Shown here one piece after another: positions 1 through 13,559 of a DNA stretch of 64,000 nucleotides. The position numbers were made by a program, and so were the translations under genes. The notes below the pieces were generated by a model that worked only from the letters and a program-made list of their open reading frames with translations, did no database searches and was not told the origin of the DNA. Every line of letters begins with the position of its first letter. Position 1 is the stretch's first letter. Source of the DNA: Fratercula arctica (taxonomy: Eukaryota > Chordata > Aves > Charadriiformes > Alcidae); NCBI GenBank assembly GCA_947846985.1, contig CANTUZ010000024.1:1841046-1905045 (forward strand), read 5' to 3'.

Positions 1-3000
1 CTCCCATGCCTCACTGCAAGAGGAAAAATAAGTCTCCCTTGCAACTTCAACCAGATTTGGAATCTAAGATCCAACTGCATTTATTTATCAACGGGCCACT
101 TTCAGAGAGTTAGAAAGGTATCAGCTATAATCCCTACAGACCGTCGGTATTTTCTCCAGGGAAAATGACTGAGCAGGTAGAAGGGACAAGACATTGGGCT
201 CTGCTTTAAAAGGTCCCCAGCACCTTCAGTCTTCAACAACATCCCAATAAACAAAATAAACACCTCGCCCAGTTTCTCCAGACAAACGAGGGGGCAAACA
301 AAGGACTCGGCTACCACAACACAAGTTTTAACTCAGTGATGCAAGCGGAGAGAAGCAGGTCCCAAGTGTTTTCTATTACCCACCACACCTGTGGATGGCA
401 GGTTTTACACGGCAGCTGCAGGAAAAGGCAGCTGGGTCCCATCGAAGTGATCTCGAAAAGATGTGTGGTTATATATTTACAGTTTCATTCACAGCTTGAT
501 ATTATTTGACACAAAGCAAACAAGTTATGACATACATATGCTGTATATACACACACGCTTCTTTTTAAAAAGGACTTCAAATTAATGACTCGTTCACAGT
601 GTTCTTCAAAATCCACATCATGGGATGCGCCACTCTTGCTGTACAAGCTTCACTTTCTAAGGCTTTTAATTAAAAAAAAAAAAAAAGTATAAATAAATCA
701 GTACTTGTCAGGGCACCGCTGGTGGCCCAATTTCTGCCTACTGGGTGAAATCATCTGCAACACAATCAGTCTTAAGGGCATCCGAGCAGGTCAGAAATAA
801 ATACGCACTCCATGATACAGGTGACTTGGTAAAGCCAAAAGCTGAATTTTGTTTAAAGACAGAACAGAGAGGAGGGATGGAGCCTATTATCCCCAGGGGA
901 CAGAGACTATTACCCAGAATTTCACAACACCCTCCCTCCAAGGTGACATTACCTACGGAGGTACGAATACGGCCACATACTTTATTGATGGAAACACGGG
1001 AGGAAGAATTCATCAGCCTCCCTCGGATCAAATGCGGGAAGTTCTGAGAGCAGTGAAGGAGCCAGGAACCTCTGCTCCCACCTCTCGCTCCCCAGAGCTG
1101 CCCGTTCCCCTTTCTCCGGAGAGGGGTGAACTCCAGATGCAACGACATTTACGCTCTGCCCACCACAAAACGGGTCACAAGTTAAGTCATTTCAAATCAC
1201 AGATACCCTAACCCCGAAAGGTAACATCCAAGCCTTCACGAATCCTAATTTAAAGTTTTATTCACACTTGCAAAAGACAACATGCATCTTCACGTGAATT
1301 TACAATGTAAAAACCCAAGCGAATACGCAGCGAGAATCAGTCCAAGTATTAGCGCAGTGAAGGTTTAGGCTGGGCTGGCCACGACAGATGCTGTCTATGA
1401 GCCCCTCTCCCTTCCCAGAGGGGGAAAAGAGAGAATAAGGGAGAGAGGCTTATGGGCTGAAAAAACCCACCTAAACCAGCTATAATGAAATATTAACAAT
1501 AAAAATAAAATATAATATTAATAAGAAAAAAATGAAATATATACAAATGTATACAAAACCACTCTCAAGCTCCCAGAATGACAATCCCATCACCAGCAGG
1601 CACCGGGATGGGATCTGAATTTGGGAACGCACGGCTCGGGATCAAAGGCAGACAAACAAGCAGTGTCCTCCTCAGCCACCGAGGGAACAGCCCGACCCCT
1701 CTGATCCCTCGGCTTCACACCGCGCATGCTGCGGACGGGAGGGACACCCCGCCGGGCAGCCCTGGGTCACCTCCCGCAGGTGGGACCCCTCCGGGGGCAC
1801 CCGGCGCAGCGCCCTGACCTTGGCTGCTGTGGGAAGAAGCACAAGCAGGAGCCTCTCTGATAGCATCCCCTGGCGCAAGCCACAAACACCAGCCCTTATC
1901 ACGCTGGGAGCAGGCACGGCCTGAAAAACACCCCGCAAATTTCAGAGTGCAGTTAGTTACAGGACCCTTAACTGAAAAGTCAAAAATCACTGAAAAGAAA
2001 GTGGGGTTTGTTCTATCTCAAACTCGGACAAGTGCATAGTTTTAACATGCTAGGATTGTTTTTTCTTTTTTAAAGTCCCAACCGACTCCCATGGGGAACC
2101 CATGTTCATTGGTGACTATTAGCGATGAAGGACTGAATGAAAGCTGAGGAAATAGTTTATGAACTTTAAGGATGGGCCTCGCATCTTTCAAAAGCCTATG
2201 ACTAACACATTTTAGCACAAAGGTGGCTCCTGTACCTTCTCGCTGCCGCCTCCTTCACAAATGCCACCCCTGGCAGGACAGAGCTGGCACAGAGCGGCCC
2301 AGAACAAAGAGCGAGTCCCTGCGACTGATCTGCCACAGCTCCCAGCGAGGAGGGTCGGGGGCCGGCCCTTGGGTTACGGGCAAACGGCATCCACCGACTC
2401 ACCAAAACAGGGGACGCGGCTGTTCCACCCCGCAACGGACAGCACAGGTTGTGCACAAACTACATCCCAGATCACAGTTTTAGCACCAAGCATATAAACT
2501 TTCTCCATCCTTCTCGCCAAAGGTTTGTTAGCTTCTATGCCAGCCTAGGTTTGCCATTGTAGATTTAACTGCAGCATAGTTATGCTAGCAATACCCCAAT
2601 CCTTCCCAAAAATACATATTAATAATTAATTGACCCTTAAGTTTTCTTCACTGCTTGCTATAAAACAACCTCCTCCTCTCCTGACAGTCTAGAAAAGAAA
2701 ATCTCAAACATAAGATCAAGGGTCTGTCTTTAAGAGACCTACAAATAAACTTGAGGAGATGATTCAATGCACACTTTAGGACAGAAATTAATGCATAAAT
2801 CAACTTCTCTTGTCCAAGTTCTCCTGCAGAATGACCACTTCTTGTCTCCGTTACATCTTCCCCAGACGAACACCCAGCCTCAACAGAATTGCCTTCTCGT
2901 TACTTATTTTCTCACTTACTTTTGGTAATGTGTACTTAACAGCAAGGAACATATCCCAACTTTTAAAAGAAACCCGACGAGGTTACATTAAATGCAAATT

Positions 3001-4490
3001 AATCCTACGATAAAGGTTTCTGCCGTCAAGACATGCTGCAATCCCTGCCCTAAAAAAAGATAATGCTCCTCAGCGGCTTTTAATGACTAACTGGCAGAGC
3101 CTAAAACTGATATAATCTAAGTGCTGAAAAGACACATTGGACGATGTTTTCATTACTGTTTACATGGCTATTCATCACGAGCAACACCTCCGAAAGAAGC
3201 GGGGAGGTGAAAGGCACTGCACAAGCCGAATGCCAGAGTTCAACAGTTCCATCCTTCAGGCCAAGGTAAATTTACTTTCTGTTGACTGATGTGGTTGACT
3301 TGACTTTGCTGGGTACTGAAATAATTTCAGAAGGCATATTATATTTCCTACAAATGCTATCATTTAAAGTCCTATATGTTTCATTAAAGGCTTTGAAGTG
3401 TGTGATGCCTACTAATTAAAATGTATTATTACACACTCAATTATAATGATTGTTATCTACCTTAAAGTTTGAACTGCAGAGTGATGAAAACAAATCGCTT
3501 TCTGATTATTTGTCTCCGCTGACTGGCTTTTAACACTTTTGGCACATTCTGTGAACACGGGACTACCTTGAAGCTTCTAGAGGCCAAGAGCGTGTCCGTA
3601 GCTGTGTTCCTGCACTGAGAAACTCCTCTTCTGTGAGAAACCAGCATGGAGCACTCCACTCCTGTCAGTGCGGATGCTGGGCTACCGGCACGAGGACAGT
3701 TGGAGACTCTCTGACAGTATCTAAGCAGCTGTGGGGATGGTGCACACAAACAAGGTAACCATATATATCCACAAGCGCAAGACCAACTGTAAGGAACATT
3801 TGCAGAACCCCGCACCCAGACAGAGCTTAAAGTGGCAACGGAGAGCAAGGTCCCTGAGTGGGCAGCCCTGTGGGACAGCCTTATGCACCCTAATAATAAT
3901 ATAATTGAGAAAAAGATGTGCACGCAGCAAGCTTGGCTTCACGTTCAAGGATAAAAATTAACAACTGCAGCAACCTGAAGCTATGAGATGGAGAACCAGA
4001 GTAGGAAGATGCATAATTCCTATATCCTTGCAAAGTACTTCCCAAAAGAAGCAACAGATTCCCCCCTATCCTCTACCCTCACTTTTGATCACTCTCTCCT
4101 GCCCCATTTGGTGTGTCTTGGTGACAGCTGCAACTGCTGCCAAGTTAATAAAAATAAAGCTGTGTGTGTTGTCGTGCGCTGCGTGTTTTCCGCACGGGTG
4201 TTGGGCAGCAGGATCCATGCCTCTCCTTCAGCTCCACACACGCTTCATGTCGCATCCCAGCCAACAGAAGAAGCAGAGCACGGGGATACCCTAACGCAGC
4301 AGCCCGGGTTCCCCAGACACTCCGAAGAGCAGGACCAGAGCGAGGACCGGGGCAAACGCCTCGATGATACCAAACATCTAATTTTTAATATCTGTAGCCA
4401 GAAGGATCAGCCTCGGGGTATTCTGCATTAAGTCTTTCAGGGATCCCAGTCCTTCTCCAGAAGGACCCGCTGATCTGAATTCCTGCCCCA
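1..4490. other. No gene recognised (probable intron or intergenic)
   Basis: This stretch has mixed composition with A-runs and short scattered open frames on both strands. None shows a recognisable domain or a convincing exon with paired splice sites. If the CpG island to the right starts a minus-strand gene, this would be its first intron. That is inference. Confidence 0.4.
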
Positions 4491-5524
4491 GCAGTGGGCC
4501 AGGCCAGCAGGTATGTCGGGGCTTGCCGCTTACCGGGGAGAAAGCGCCAGCCAAGGGCACCAAGCGATCCAAGACTTCTTGTCGGTGTAAGGGGCTGGGG
4601 CGGCGCAGGGAGAGGGCCTGCGAGCTCAGGGAAACAAATAAAAAGAACAGTTTCCCCTCTCCACCTACTCGGCCGTGCTGGGAAGAGCCCCTTCCAGTGG
4701 GGCCACAGGGAGCCCGGCGAGATGGGGAGCCCTCTCCTGTCACCAGGGGATGCCATGGAAGGGAGCAGCGAGCGGGCAGAATCCCCCGCCCGGGGAAGGG
4801 GGGCAGGCTGGCGGGCCCGGCTGCCCCCGGCCTCGGCGGCGATGGAGAGGGGGAACCGCTCTGCGAAGGTGGAGAAAGCGCAGGCCAAGGAGGGGGCTCT
4901 CACCTTCCCACGGGCCGGGCAGAGACGCCCCCAACCGTGAACTCCCCCCAAAAAGGGGGCGAAAAGGCCATTCCTCCAGAGAAGCGAGGCAAAACCCACC
5001 CTCCGCGTATTGTGGCGGCTAAGAAAGAGAGAGAAAAATAATCCCCGTGCCCAACATGGCCGCCCACCCAGCACCAGCCACGGGAAAAGGAGGAGGGGGA
5101 GGCCGCCCCCCCCCCCCCCCCCTCCCGCGGGATGGCGACCCCGCCACCGGCGCCGTGTGCCGCCCCCTCGGCGGGGCGGTGGAGCGGGGGGAGCCGCCGG
5201 TTCCGCCTCACCACCCCCCTCAACCCCCTTTCCCCCCCCCCCCCGCCCCGGGGGCGGCGGAGGGGGTGTGCGTGGATCCCTCCGCCTCCCCTCAGCGCCC
5301 GGGCGGGCGGGGGGACATTCCGCCGCCCAGCGGGGGCCGCCGACCGCGGCTCCTCCCCGTTCTCCCTCCTCCCGCCGCCGCCGCTTTGTGTACGCCGCGC
5401 TCCGGCCCGGCCGCCCCCCCACACCAACACCCCCCCCCCCCCCCTTCTCCCCCAGACCCGGGCGGTTCGAACCGGTTCCAACGGTCACCGCCGCCCCCCA
5501 CATAACGGGCCCGCGCCGCCTCAC

Positions 5525-5840
5525 CTGCCGCGCCGCTGCCGCGCTCTCCCGCCGCCGCCTCAGCCGCGGCCCCTCGCTCTTAAAGGGCCCTCGCTCCGCC
5601 GCTCCCCGGGCGAGGCGACCGGCGGGGGGGGGCAGGTGGCATCGGCCCCCGGGACCCCCGAGCGCGGCGCGGAGGAGGAGGAGGACGAGGAAGAATTCTC
5701 TGTGTTTCTGGTCACCTCCCTGCGCTCCCGCGGGGGGCGGCTCCGCCCGTGTCTCCCCCAGCCTCCCCCCCCCTCCCTCCCCGGCAGAAGCGAGGGAAGG
5801 AAAAAACGCGCGCCCGGCGGGCTGATACACGCGCGGCGCC
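5525..5840 (-). other. Candidate non-coding first exon of a minus-strand gene
   Basis: Read on the minus strand, a GC-rich segment ends at 5525 in CAG followed by GTGAGGCGG, a good 5' splice site. It lies just downstream, on that strand, of the paired CRE palindromes and the CA repeat. No coding sequence is visible, so it would be a 5' UTR exon. The upstream edge is a guess. Confidence 0.3.
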
Positions 5841-5845
5841 CGCAG

Positions 5846-5914
5846 ACACACACACACACGCATGCACGCACACACACACACATACACACATACACACACA
5901 CACACACACACACA
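5846..5914. repeat. (CA)n microsatellite
   Basis: A run of CA dinucleotides interrupted by a few CG, TG and TA steps sits inside the CpG island, immediately beside the CRE pair. It creates Cys/Val-repeat open frames that are not genes. Confidence 0.95.
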
Positions 5915-5946
5915 AAAAAGGGGACCTAGCCGGCGGAGGGATACGG

Positions 5947-5954
5947 TGACGTCA
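5947..5954. promoter_or_regulatory. CRE palindrome TGACGTCA
   Basis: This is a perfect full-site cAMP-response element in the CpG island. A second one lies 55 bp away. CREB/ATF binding is inferred from the consensus alone. Confidence 0.65.
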
Positions 5955-6001
5955 TTTCCTTCTGGACCGCTGAGCGGCGGGGGGATTGGCGGGCGGCGCG
6001 G

Positions 6002-6009
6002 TGACGTCA
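6002..6009. promoter_or_regulatory. Second CRE palindrome TGACGTCA
   Basis: A second perfect CRE, extended to GTGACGTCAC at 6001-6010. Two consensus CREs in a CpG-island core are typical of CREB/ATF-bound promoters. Confidence 0.65.
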
Positions 6010-6549
6010 CCGGGAGGCGGGAGCCGCCGCTCCCCCCGCAGACTCTCCCGGAGCCTGAGCTGAGGCGCAGACGGTGCGGGGCGGGACGGCGCGGTCCCCC
6101 CTCCCCCGTCACACCCCCCCCGCCGTGGCGGGGCCGTGGGGCCCCGGGACCGGGGGGAGTCGGCAGGAGGGCTTCTCGCCGCCGCCAGGGGAGCCCGGGC
6201 CCCTTGCGGGGCCTATCGCGGCCTGCAGCGCCCGGCCGCCATCGCCTCAGGTGGGCGCTGAGGGGGCGCGCGCCCCTTCAGGGCCGGGGCCGCCTGGGAG
6301 GGCCTCGGCCCCCCGCGCCGTCGCCGGGCCCGGGGGCACTTGGTCTCGGCGAGGGGGGGCGCCGGCCGAACTCGCCCGCCCGTGGCAGGCCTCGGCCTCG
6401 GCTTCGGATTCACCCCCGGCTTCGGAATTTGCCGCCTCGTTTAGCGTCCATCGCGTCTCGGGGCCACCAGGCGCCATCGGTTGCTGCATGGCGAGGTTCA
6501 GTGTTACCCTTACAGGTGTAGGGATAATTAGGTTATGGGCGTTGTAATT

Positions 6550-9500
6550 TCCTTTTCGTGTCTTAACTGCAAGATCATCTTGGTGGCTAGCAGCGTTGTC
6601 AAGAGTCAAGCCTTTGCCCAGTAGCCTTTGTTTTCTTGGGGAAGGTGAGGAGAACTGATAGGGTTACCAGGCTAAAACCCGTCCTCCACAAAAAGTGATG
6701 TGTTGGTGGCCAGTGACATTTCCACAGTTCAAACACATTTTGGTGTCTGTGTCTCCAAACAATGAGAAGATAAATTTAGTGATGAAACAGACTTCCCGCA
6801 GTCCAAAAATTGTTAGAGGCCTTTTGGATGAAACTTTTCCTTATCACTATGTTTAATGTCCCTTCTATGAGACTCACAGGTTCCATACTTCGGGGGCGGC
6901 TTCAGGGGGGGGGGATCTGGGGATTAAATTCACATAAACTTCTCTGCAGCTTCTGGGGAGGTTTCCTGGAAGCCTGGTGGGCATGGCACCATGTCAGGAG
7001 CTGTATGCACAGATGCGAGGGCTTTGCTTAAGCAGATACCTGAGCCTGTATCTATGTATTTAAACGATCCAAACACAATCAACATAAGTATATAAATGCT
7101 TAAAATTGTGCATTTGCTTAAGTACGTTGCTGGATCAGGGTCATATAAGTTTCCTGCGCTGTCAAGCCAGCCTATCATCAGTGAGTACGTTTCTCCCTAG
7201 CATAAGTTCAGATGGTTTATATCTTTAGTAATGAACTTCTTATTGTGAATAATTGATCAATGATGGAACATACAGCTTTTAACTGCATACAGTACAGACC
7301 GAATGCTGAAGATAGTATGGTTAAAACAGATAACACATGGTTTTTATTAATAGTTAACATATTTAACAAAAATACAAGTACGCATTTTATAACTCTGTTA
7401 ACATTTACAGCATACTTTGAAATGTTATTTTATTTATTTATCTTAAAATGCACTTATGAATGTGGTAAGTAGTGTGCTCTCCAAATGGACCCCCTCGCTG
7501 TGATAGCCGTGTGTTGCTAGAATGTGATTTATCGTTCCGCGGTTCATTAAACAAGCACATTAATTTTCTTCTGATGGTCTTCATGAGTTACCAGTCATTC
7601 TTCCTGGTTTCCACAATGCACCAGGCTTCTTCACCTTGTGCTGGAGGGAAGTGTTTAACTGTCTGTCTGTCACCTATAAATCATATACATACGCAATACA
7701 AAGGGCTGCATTCTCTTCTGTGGTTATGCCACTGATAATAATAACAAACATAATTATCACTAGTTACGCATTTGTATTCCTGATTGCGCTTCACAGCCTC
7801 TGCCTTAGATGAAGCATTATTTAATTATTTAATATAATAATGACAATTTTCACTTGCTTTTTTTTTTTTTTTTAAAAAGATAATCTGGAAGCAGAAGCTA
7901 TGAATAAAAAGCGATTTTTTCCTTAAATGAAGGGGAAAACAGCGAGCCTCACTGGTATTGCTAGCGATGGGAAAAATTAAGTTTGTAAATGGAATTCAGA
8001 TGTCAATAGCAGCAAGGATTTACCAACCAAGTTTTATATTACTGACTGATGACTAATGATTGTGTTTACTGCTGAAAGAATTATCATCTGCTAATCCCAA
8101 ACTTGATTTCTTCCTTCCGTGCAAATGCAGTGTTTCTTAGAGCTGAGGTAAAAAGCAAAGTTAAAAAAAAAAGAAAAAGGCAGCCATAAAAATTCACCCG
8201 AGTGGTTTTGTTTGTATCCAGTGTTATGTTCTGCAGATACCAAATTCAAATGCAATTAATGACAGGGAGAATGCAGCTGGCTTAAATCACAACACCGTTG
8301 GTGAGTTATTTTTCATTTTTGCCATGTCCGGCTGGGACAGGAGGAAAGTCTCTGTTTTGGGAGAAAGAGAAACTCTTAGTTGCTATTGGAATGCATAAAT
8401 TCACGAGGGCAGCAAGACAGGAGTCTGATATTTCCCTGTTTCCTTTTGGTTACAGAACTGTCTCTCCATTTCATTTATCCTACTGAATTAATACTTGAGT
8501 TTATATTGTGATAAATTTAACGTTAACTATAATCTTTAGCTCTGAATGGTTAAAACATCCATGTGTTCTATATTTTAACTGACATAGAACGTTGTGAACT
8601 TTTTCATTTTTTCAAACAACCATTGAAATAAATGTCTCTAGTTCTTCCTAAAATGCTTTTCCCAACCTCTTCGTGAAGCAGAAATCAAATGTGTTGTTTC
8701 ACCTCAAAAGACTGGATTTGGGGAATCCTCCATTAAATGTTTTTCCTTAATGCTTTGCACAAATGGGTCACTGTGATGCCTGAGGATGCTTATTAATTGG
8801 TTCCGTGCTCAGTTTAATTCTCAAATACATTGTAACTCATTTACATTTACAAGGTGTAATATAGAGCACGAGTTTTCATTATTTTATGGCTATAAATTTC
8901 TCCCTTCTCTCCAAAATTTCTCTGTGACAACTGTGTAGGAATGCTTTCCCCTGTCCATCCTAGTGGATACTGCAGGGATGGGAATGGGTGACCAGGAGTT
9001 ACTGAAGCTGTTTCAAACCGGGTAGCTACCAAATGCGTAAGCCTCAGTCACCACTTGTGTCTTTGAAAAGATGGCTAAAAATCATTAAAATCCCTCTACA
9101 TTTCTATTTTCAGGGTAAAAATCCGCCGAGCCGTTTTAATACATTGCAGAGAGGTAAGGAGTACATTTTTGTTTGTTTGTTGTTTGGTCTCTAAGGAATC
9201 TTTTAAGTCTTTTGGTTTTTTTTAAACTTTTTTACTTAAATGAGCTATTACAGTATGAGGCCCTAGGGGACTTGATTAGCTATTGGAGGTACGCGCTTGG
9301 AGTTACATTTATAAAGATACTCCCGTTTGAAAACAAACCGCCCTCTGAGCAAAGGGGATCCCTAGAGTTCCCACGGAAGTTTTGGATACATTTGGCCAAG
9401 AAGGTTTATCACAATTCCAAGCTCTTCCTTGAATGCATATTTGGGAAACGGGGGTAAATACGGAGGTAGGTCAAACCTAAACAGTTCTTCTTAGAAGGCA

Positions 9501-12500
9501 GCGAACATTTGAAGGGATACTAAAGTGCCTTAGGTCCGGCTCTCAGCTAATGCAGGTCCCTCCTTTATTCTTGAGAGAGCATGATTGAGCAGCAAAGGTA
9601 CAAATAAGGAGCAGCATTCCTTTCCTTAAAAAGCTGCCAAGACGTAGCAGCTAATAATACTAGTCCTGAAAGAATGACAATATTATCCACAAAATAGGCG
9701 CTAATTACCTAGGCCAATAACCTACCACTGCAGAAGAAACCTACTCAAGGGAAGTCTTAATAAAAATAGAGTTCGAGGCCTGTCGCCTACAGGACTCGGG
9801 GATTTGGCCCAGGATCAAGATATTTCTCTGCAGGAAGCTGTTGTGGCTATAAAAATGTCTGTCTTTTTAATCACTGGGTTTGTTTGTCTTGTCGAGTCCC
9901 AGCTGAGATTTCCCTTTGCAGTTTCTGTAAACATCTGGTTGTTGTCATTTCATTATTATCAACCTCGAAGTAAAAGATCAGGCTCTCCAAGATTACGCAA
10001 TTTCTTTAAGCATTATGAAATTATTAACAATAATAAATGTGAGGGATTTTGTACTTGTTTCAGCTTCAAGCTGTGAGCTCTCCATAAAGATGAGGCTTAG
10101 CATATTGGCTCTTAAAGGAAAAACTGATTCCTTCAGATAGCGTGACTGCGGGATTTAGCAGAAATCTCAATTGTAAGACTTGTGATAAAATTTGAAAATT
10201 GTCAAAAGCATCATTTACTATTACATGTGTAGATATTTAACTCCGGTTGCCAATGGAATTGCCGTGCAGATGTAGTATTTCATATAACAATTAAAGAACA
10301 ATAATGTGGTTTGCAGCTATCAATGAAGTTGGAAGAAGGCTGTCAACATTTGTGTTGCAGATGATCACTTTGCCAACTTCACAAATTCCCACTAGCGCTT
10401 TTCAGCCTGCCTCTGTTTCCACATAAGGTTGGGAAGAAATATCCAGATAAATAAGCCGAGAAAGGAATTCTGAAAACTTTGTTGAAAATGCATTAGACAT
10501 TAGCTTCCAAGCTAATTCTGATAGCGATGTGTTATTTCAGGAAAAAGCACCCCTCCGCTTCCAAATTTCTCCATTTTTTCATAATCCCTTCTCTCTCATA
10601 ATCCCATAATCCATAATACTTGGTACTCCTGCTTTGCTATTGTTTGGAGATTTAACGTGCCTATTCTGTGTTTCACATGTGATACAGCACTGAAATCACT
10701 TGTTAATGTGGATCTGTAGTAGACTTCTACAGAGCTACAGTGGAAACATCCTTCCAATTTGTCAGTGAATCCATACATGGATATTTTTTTTATTTTATAG
10801 TTTTGTAGTGTTTTTACACCAAGTTTACAGTTGTTTTATATAAACTGTATGTTTAGTTAGGAGAAAGTTGTGAGGCACAACATCAAATGTCTCATTCGAA
10901 CCAAGACGTATGTTGTCTTCTACTTCTCCCCTTTTGATCAGAGTCTTCTCTTATCATAGAAAGAAATGGGTGTGCTATGATTTGTTCTTGATAATTACAG
11001 GCTACTTCTCTCCAAGTTATTTTAAGGTTCTAGCAAACTGTTGAACAATTTTCCAGGGAGTGAAGATGAATAGTGTATATTTCCCAGTTTCTTCTTTGAA
11101 GGTAGGCTGCCATTGACTCTTTTTTGTCTTCTGCAACCTAATTTATCCTCTACAAATTCTCAAAAATAAATTCTAGTGTCTGCTTGACTCCAAAGTTGTT
11201 GTGGACGAGTCACTTAAATTACAAATTGGGCCAGTAATTGGGTAGGTTTCATTTTTGGGTGCCCAGCATAAAACACCTGCAGCTAGATTTGCAGAAGGGA
11301 CAAGGCGAGCTGCATATGTTGTTAGAAATAAGCTAAATGCTTGGGCTTTTTCTAAAGCGGGCATTGAAATTTAGTAATTGTTTTGGGTCAATGGAGTTAT
11401 TGTTCTTCTCTCTCTCAAGTCAGCAATTGTAAAATAAATTAAATGATGCCACCTACCGCAGTGGGTATTGTGCAGCTAAATTTAATAGTGTTTATAGAAT
11501 ACTCTTATGGCAAGGTTCATATATAGCAATTTAAAAAAATGCACTTTGTGCTTGGTTGGAATGTGTTGGGGTTTTTTTGTTGTTGGTTTTTTTTTTTTTT
11601 TTTTTGCTAAACTTGGGGTTATGTACTAAATATTAATGGTTAAAAATGTATTAATTACTCAATGAATTGAATTAGGTGTGTGTCATGAAAAAATAATGGT
11701 GAGTTATTTCACAATATAGGATTTAAAATGCACATTTAGAAGGCAACTGAATTTAATTTATATCAGCATAAAGGGGGATTGAATTTAATTTATATTGACA
11801 CCCTGAACTGTAGCTTTTATTAACGAATGCTTGACTTTGCAAACACAATGGCCTCTTAATATTTTTTTCCTCGTCATAATTCTTCAGCAGGTCTCATTCT
11901 GCCCCCATCTCCCTGGTGCTGGGAGGTTTTCCCCATGGTCCATTGGATGCTCTGACTCCTGCTTGTCATGGTGGGGTTTTTCTTTCCCATCCGCTTTAGA
12001 GGGGAATGAATCTTCTCTCCAGTGGATTGCCCTGTTGTGCTGGGCTTTTTGTTTTGGGGGCTTATTATTGTGTTGCATTTGTTTGGATTTCTTTTCTTCT
12101 TTCCTTTGATTTACTACTTTCTGCGCAATCAAGAGAAGAAAGAAATAACATTGTTTGTCTAAATGCAATAGTCTTTACTCAAGCAACATTCTTTATGGCG
12201 TTGCCTGAGGTTTGCACGATTTTGCGTGTTTTATAAAGATTCATTTAAATTGACACAATGTTTTCATAAACATTAAAAGGATAAAACCTTAGTATTAATT
12301 TGTCTACCAAGCCAAACGCACAACAGGGAATTGCTGTACTCTTTGACAATGACATTTAGATTTTTCTTTTCATGTTCTTTTTTGGAGAGAGGATTGAGAT
12401 GCTTGGAGAGGGAGGAGAGTTGTTTGTATTCGTTGTATGACTGGAATGAAAATACGAGTGCAATGTAAAGGTCCTGATCCTTCTCCTGAAGAGGTTTTGC

Positions 12501-12905
12501 ACTTTGTGTGACTGCAGGACAAATTATACAAACAGAACACATAACTTTCAGTTGCTTAATTCTGTAAACACGTTAGTGAGTTCAAAAAGTCGTCAGTAGT
12601 AAGGTTGACAGAGAGGGTGACAGATGGCCAGTCTGAAACTTGTCCAGGGCAGTGAAGAAACGAAAACATTTCTAACTCAGACTGTACCTATTTCATGTCA
12701 TTTTATATGAACTTTTTGATACATGCCTGATGCAGTTTATAATGGTTAATAATGATAATTCATTCTTTTTATGGTGCTTTTATACAAGGACTCTCAATAA
12801 AAGATGAGGAACCCGATATTTCACATGCTGTGCACATGTAATATACAGGAGCTTACAGTTTATTTTTCTTTTCTAATTGTAACTGAAAGAATTGGCACAA
12901 TTGTT
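6550..12905. other. AT-rich stretch without recognised genes
   Basis: Composition drops sharply from the CpG island to AT-rich sequence with many TAATTA-like words and A/T runs. The short open frames on both strands have no family resemblance and no coherent splice architecture. I see no gene here. Conserved non-coding elements are possible but cannot be judged without alignment. Confidence 0.5.
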
Positions 12906-13545
12906 GATAGAATCATAGAATTGTTAGGGTTGGAAGGGACCTTAAAGATCATCTAGTTCCAACCCCCCTGCCCTGGGCAGGGACACCTCCCACTAGACCC
13001 GGTTGCTCAGAGCCTCATCCAGCCTGGCCTTAAAAACCTCCAGGGATGGGGCTTCCACCACCTCTCTGGGCAACCTGGGCCAGTGTCTCACCACCCTCAT
13101 GGCGAAGAACTTCTTCCTAACGTCCAGTCTGAATCGACCCATCTCTAGTTTTGATCCATTCCCTCTAGTCCTACCATTACCCGACATCCTAAAAAGTCCC
13201 TCCCCTGCTTTCTTGTAGGCCCCCTTAAGATACTGGTAGGCCACTCTGAGGTCTCCTCGGAGCCTTCTTTTCTCCAGACTGAACCACCCCAACTCTCTCA
13301 GTCTGTCCTCATAGGAGAGGTGCTCCAGCCCTCTGATCACCCTCGTGGCCCTTCTCTGGACATGTTCCAGCACATCCGTATCTGTCTTGTTGTAGGGGCT
13401 CCAGAACTGGACGCAGTGCTCCAGGTGGGGTCTCAACGAGAGTGGAGTAGAGGGGGAGAATCACCTCCCTCGACCTGCTGGCCACGCTTCTCCCCGTGCA
13501 GCCCAGGATATGCTTGGCTTTCTGGGCAATCCGGTAGATTTTCTG
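12906..13545 (-). mobile_element. 5'-truncated CR1 LINE (3' end of ORF2 plus tail)
   Basis: On the minus strand the element ends at about 12906 with the CR1 tail: the phrase for 'ggtcccttccaacc' followed by an ATTCTATGATTCTAT-type octamer repeat. The minus-strand frame 13436-12993 (147 aa) is the C-terminal part of CR1 ORF2, recognisable by [23 protein letters not shown] and the VRHWPRLP motif. There is no reverse transcriptase core, so the copy is dead. The remaining reading frame is uninterrupted over this short piece, which suggests a moderately young insertion. The outer limit near 13545 is approximate. Confidence 0.92.
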
Positions 13546-13559
13546 GTAGATCCTGTGTA

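Larger units (their letters stand above)
4500..6520. promoter_or_regulatory. CpG island, probable bidirectional promoter
   Basis: About 2 kb is extremely GC- and CpG-rich with many poly-C and poly-G runs, between AT-richer flanks. It contains two perfect cAMP-response palindromes (5947-5954 and 6002-6009). A minus-strand donor-like site (CAG|GTGAGG, exon edge at 5525) and a plus-strand donor-like site (CTCAG|GTGGGC, exon edge at 6250) lie on either side of the CREs. Together these suggest divergent transcription from a housekeeping-type promoter. The minus-strand partner could be a neighbour of SELENBP1, but no coding exon confirms which gene. Long open frames here are a by-product of GC content and are not called as genes. 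Confidence 0.7.

Noticed and set aside
4385..6112. 575-codon minus-strand open frame through the CpG island
   Set aside because: It is open only because the DNA is GC-rich; it includes a Cys/Val repeat from the CA microsatellite and Gly/Pro runs, and has no domain.
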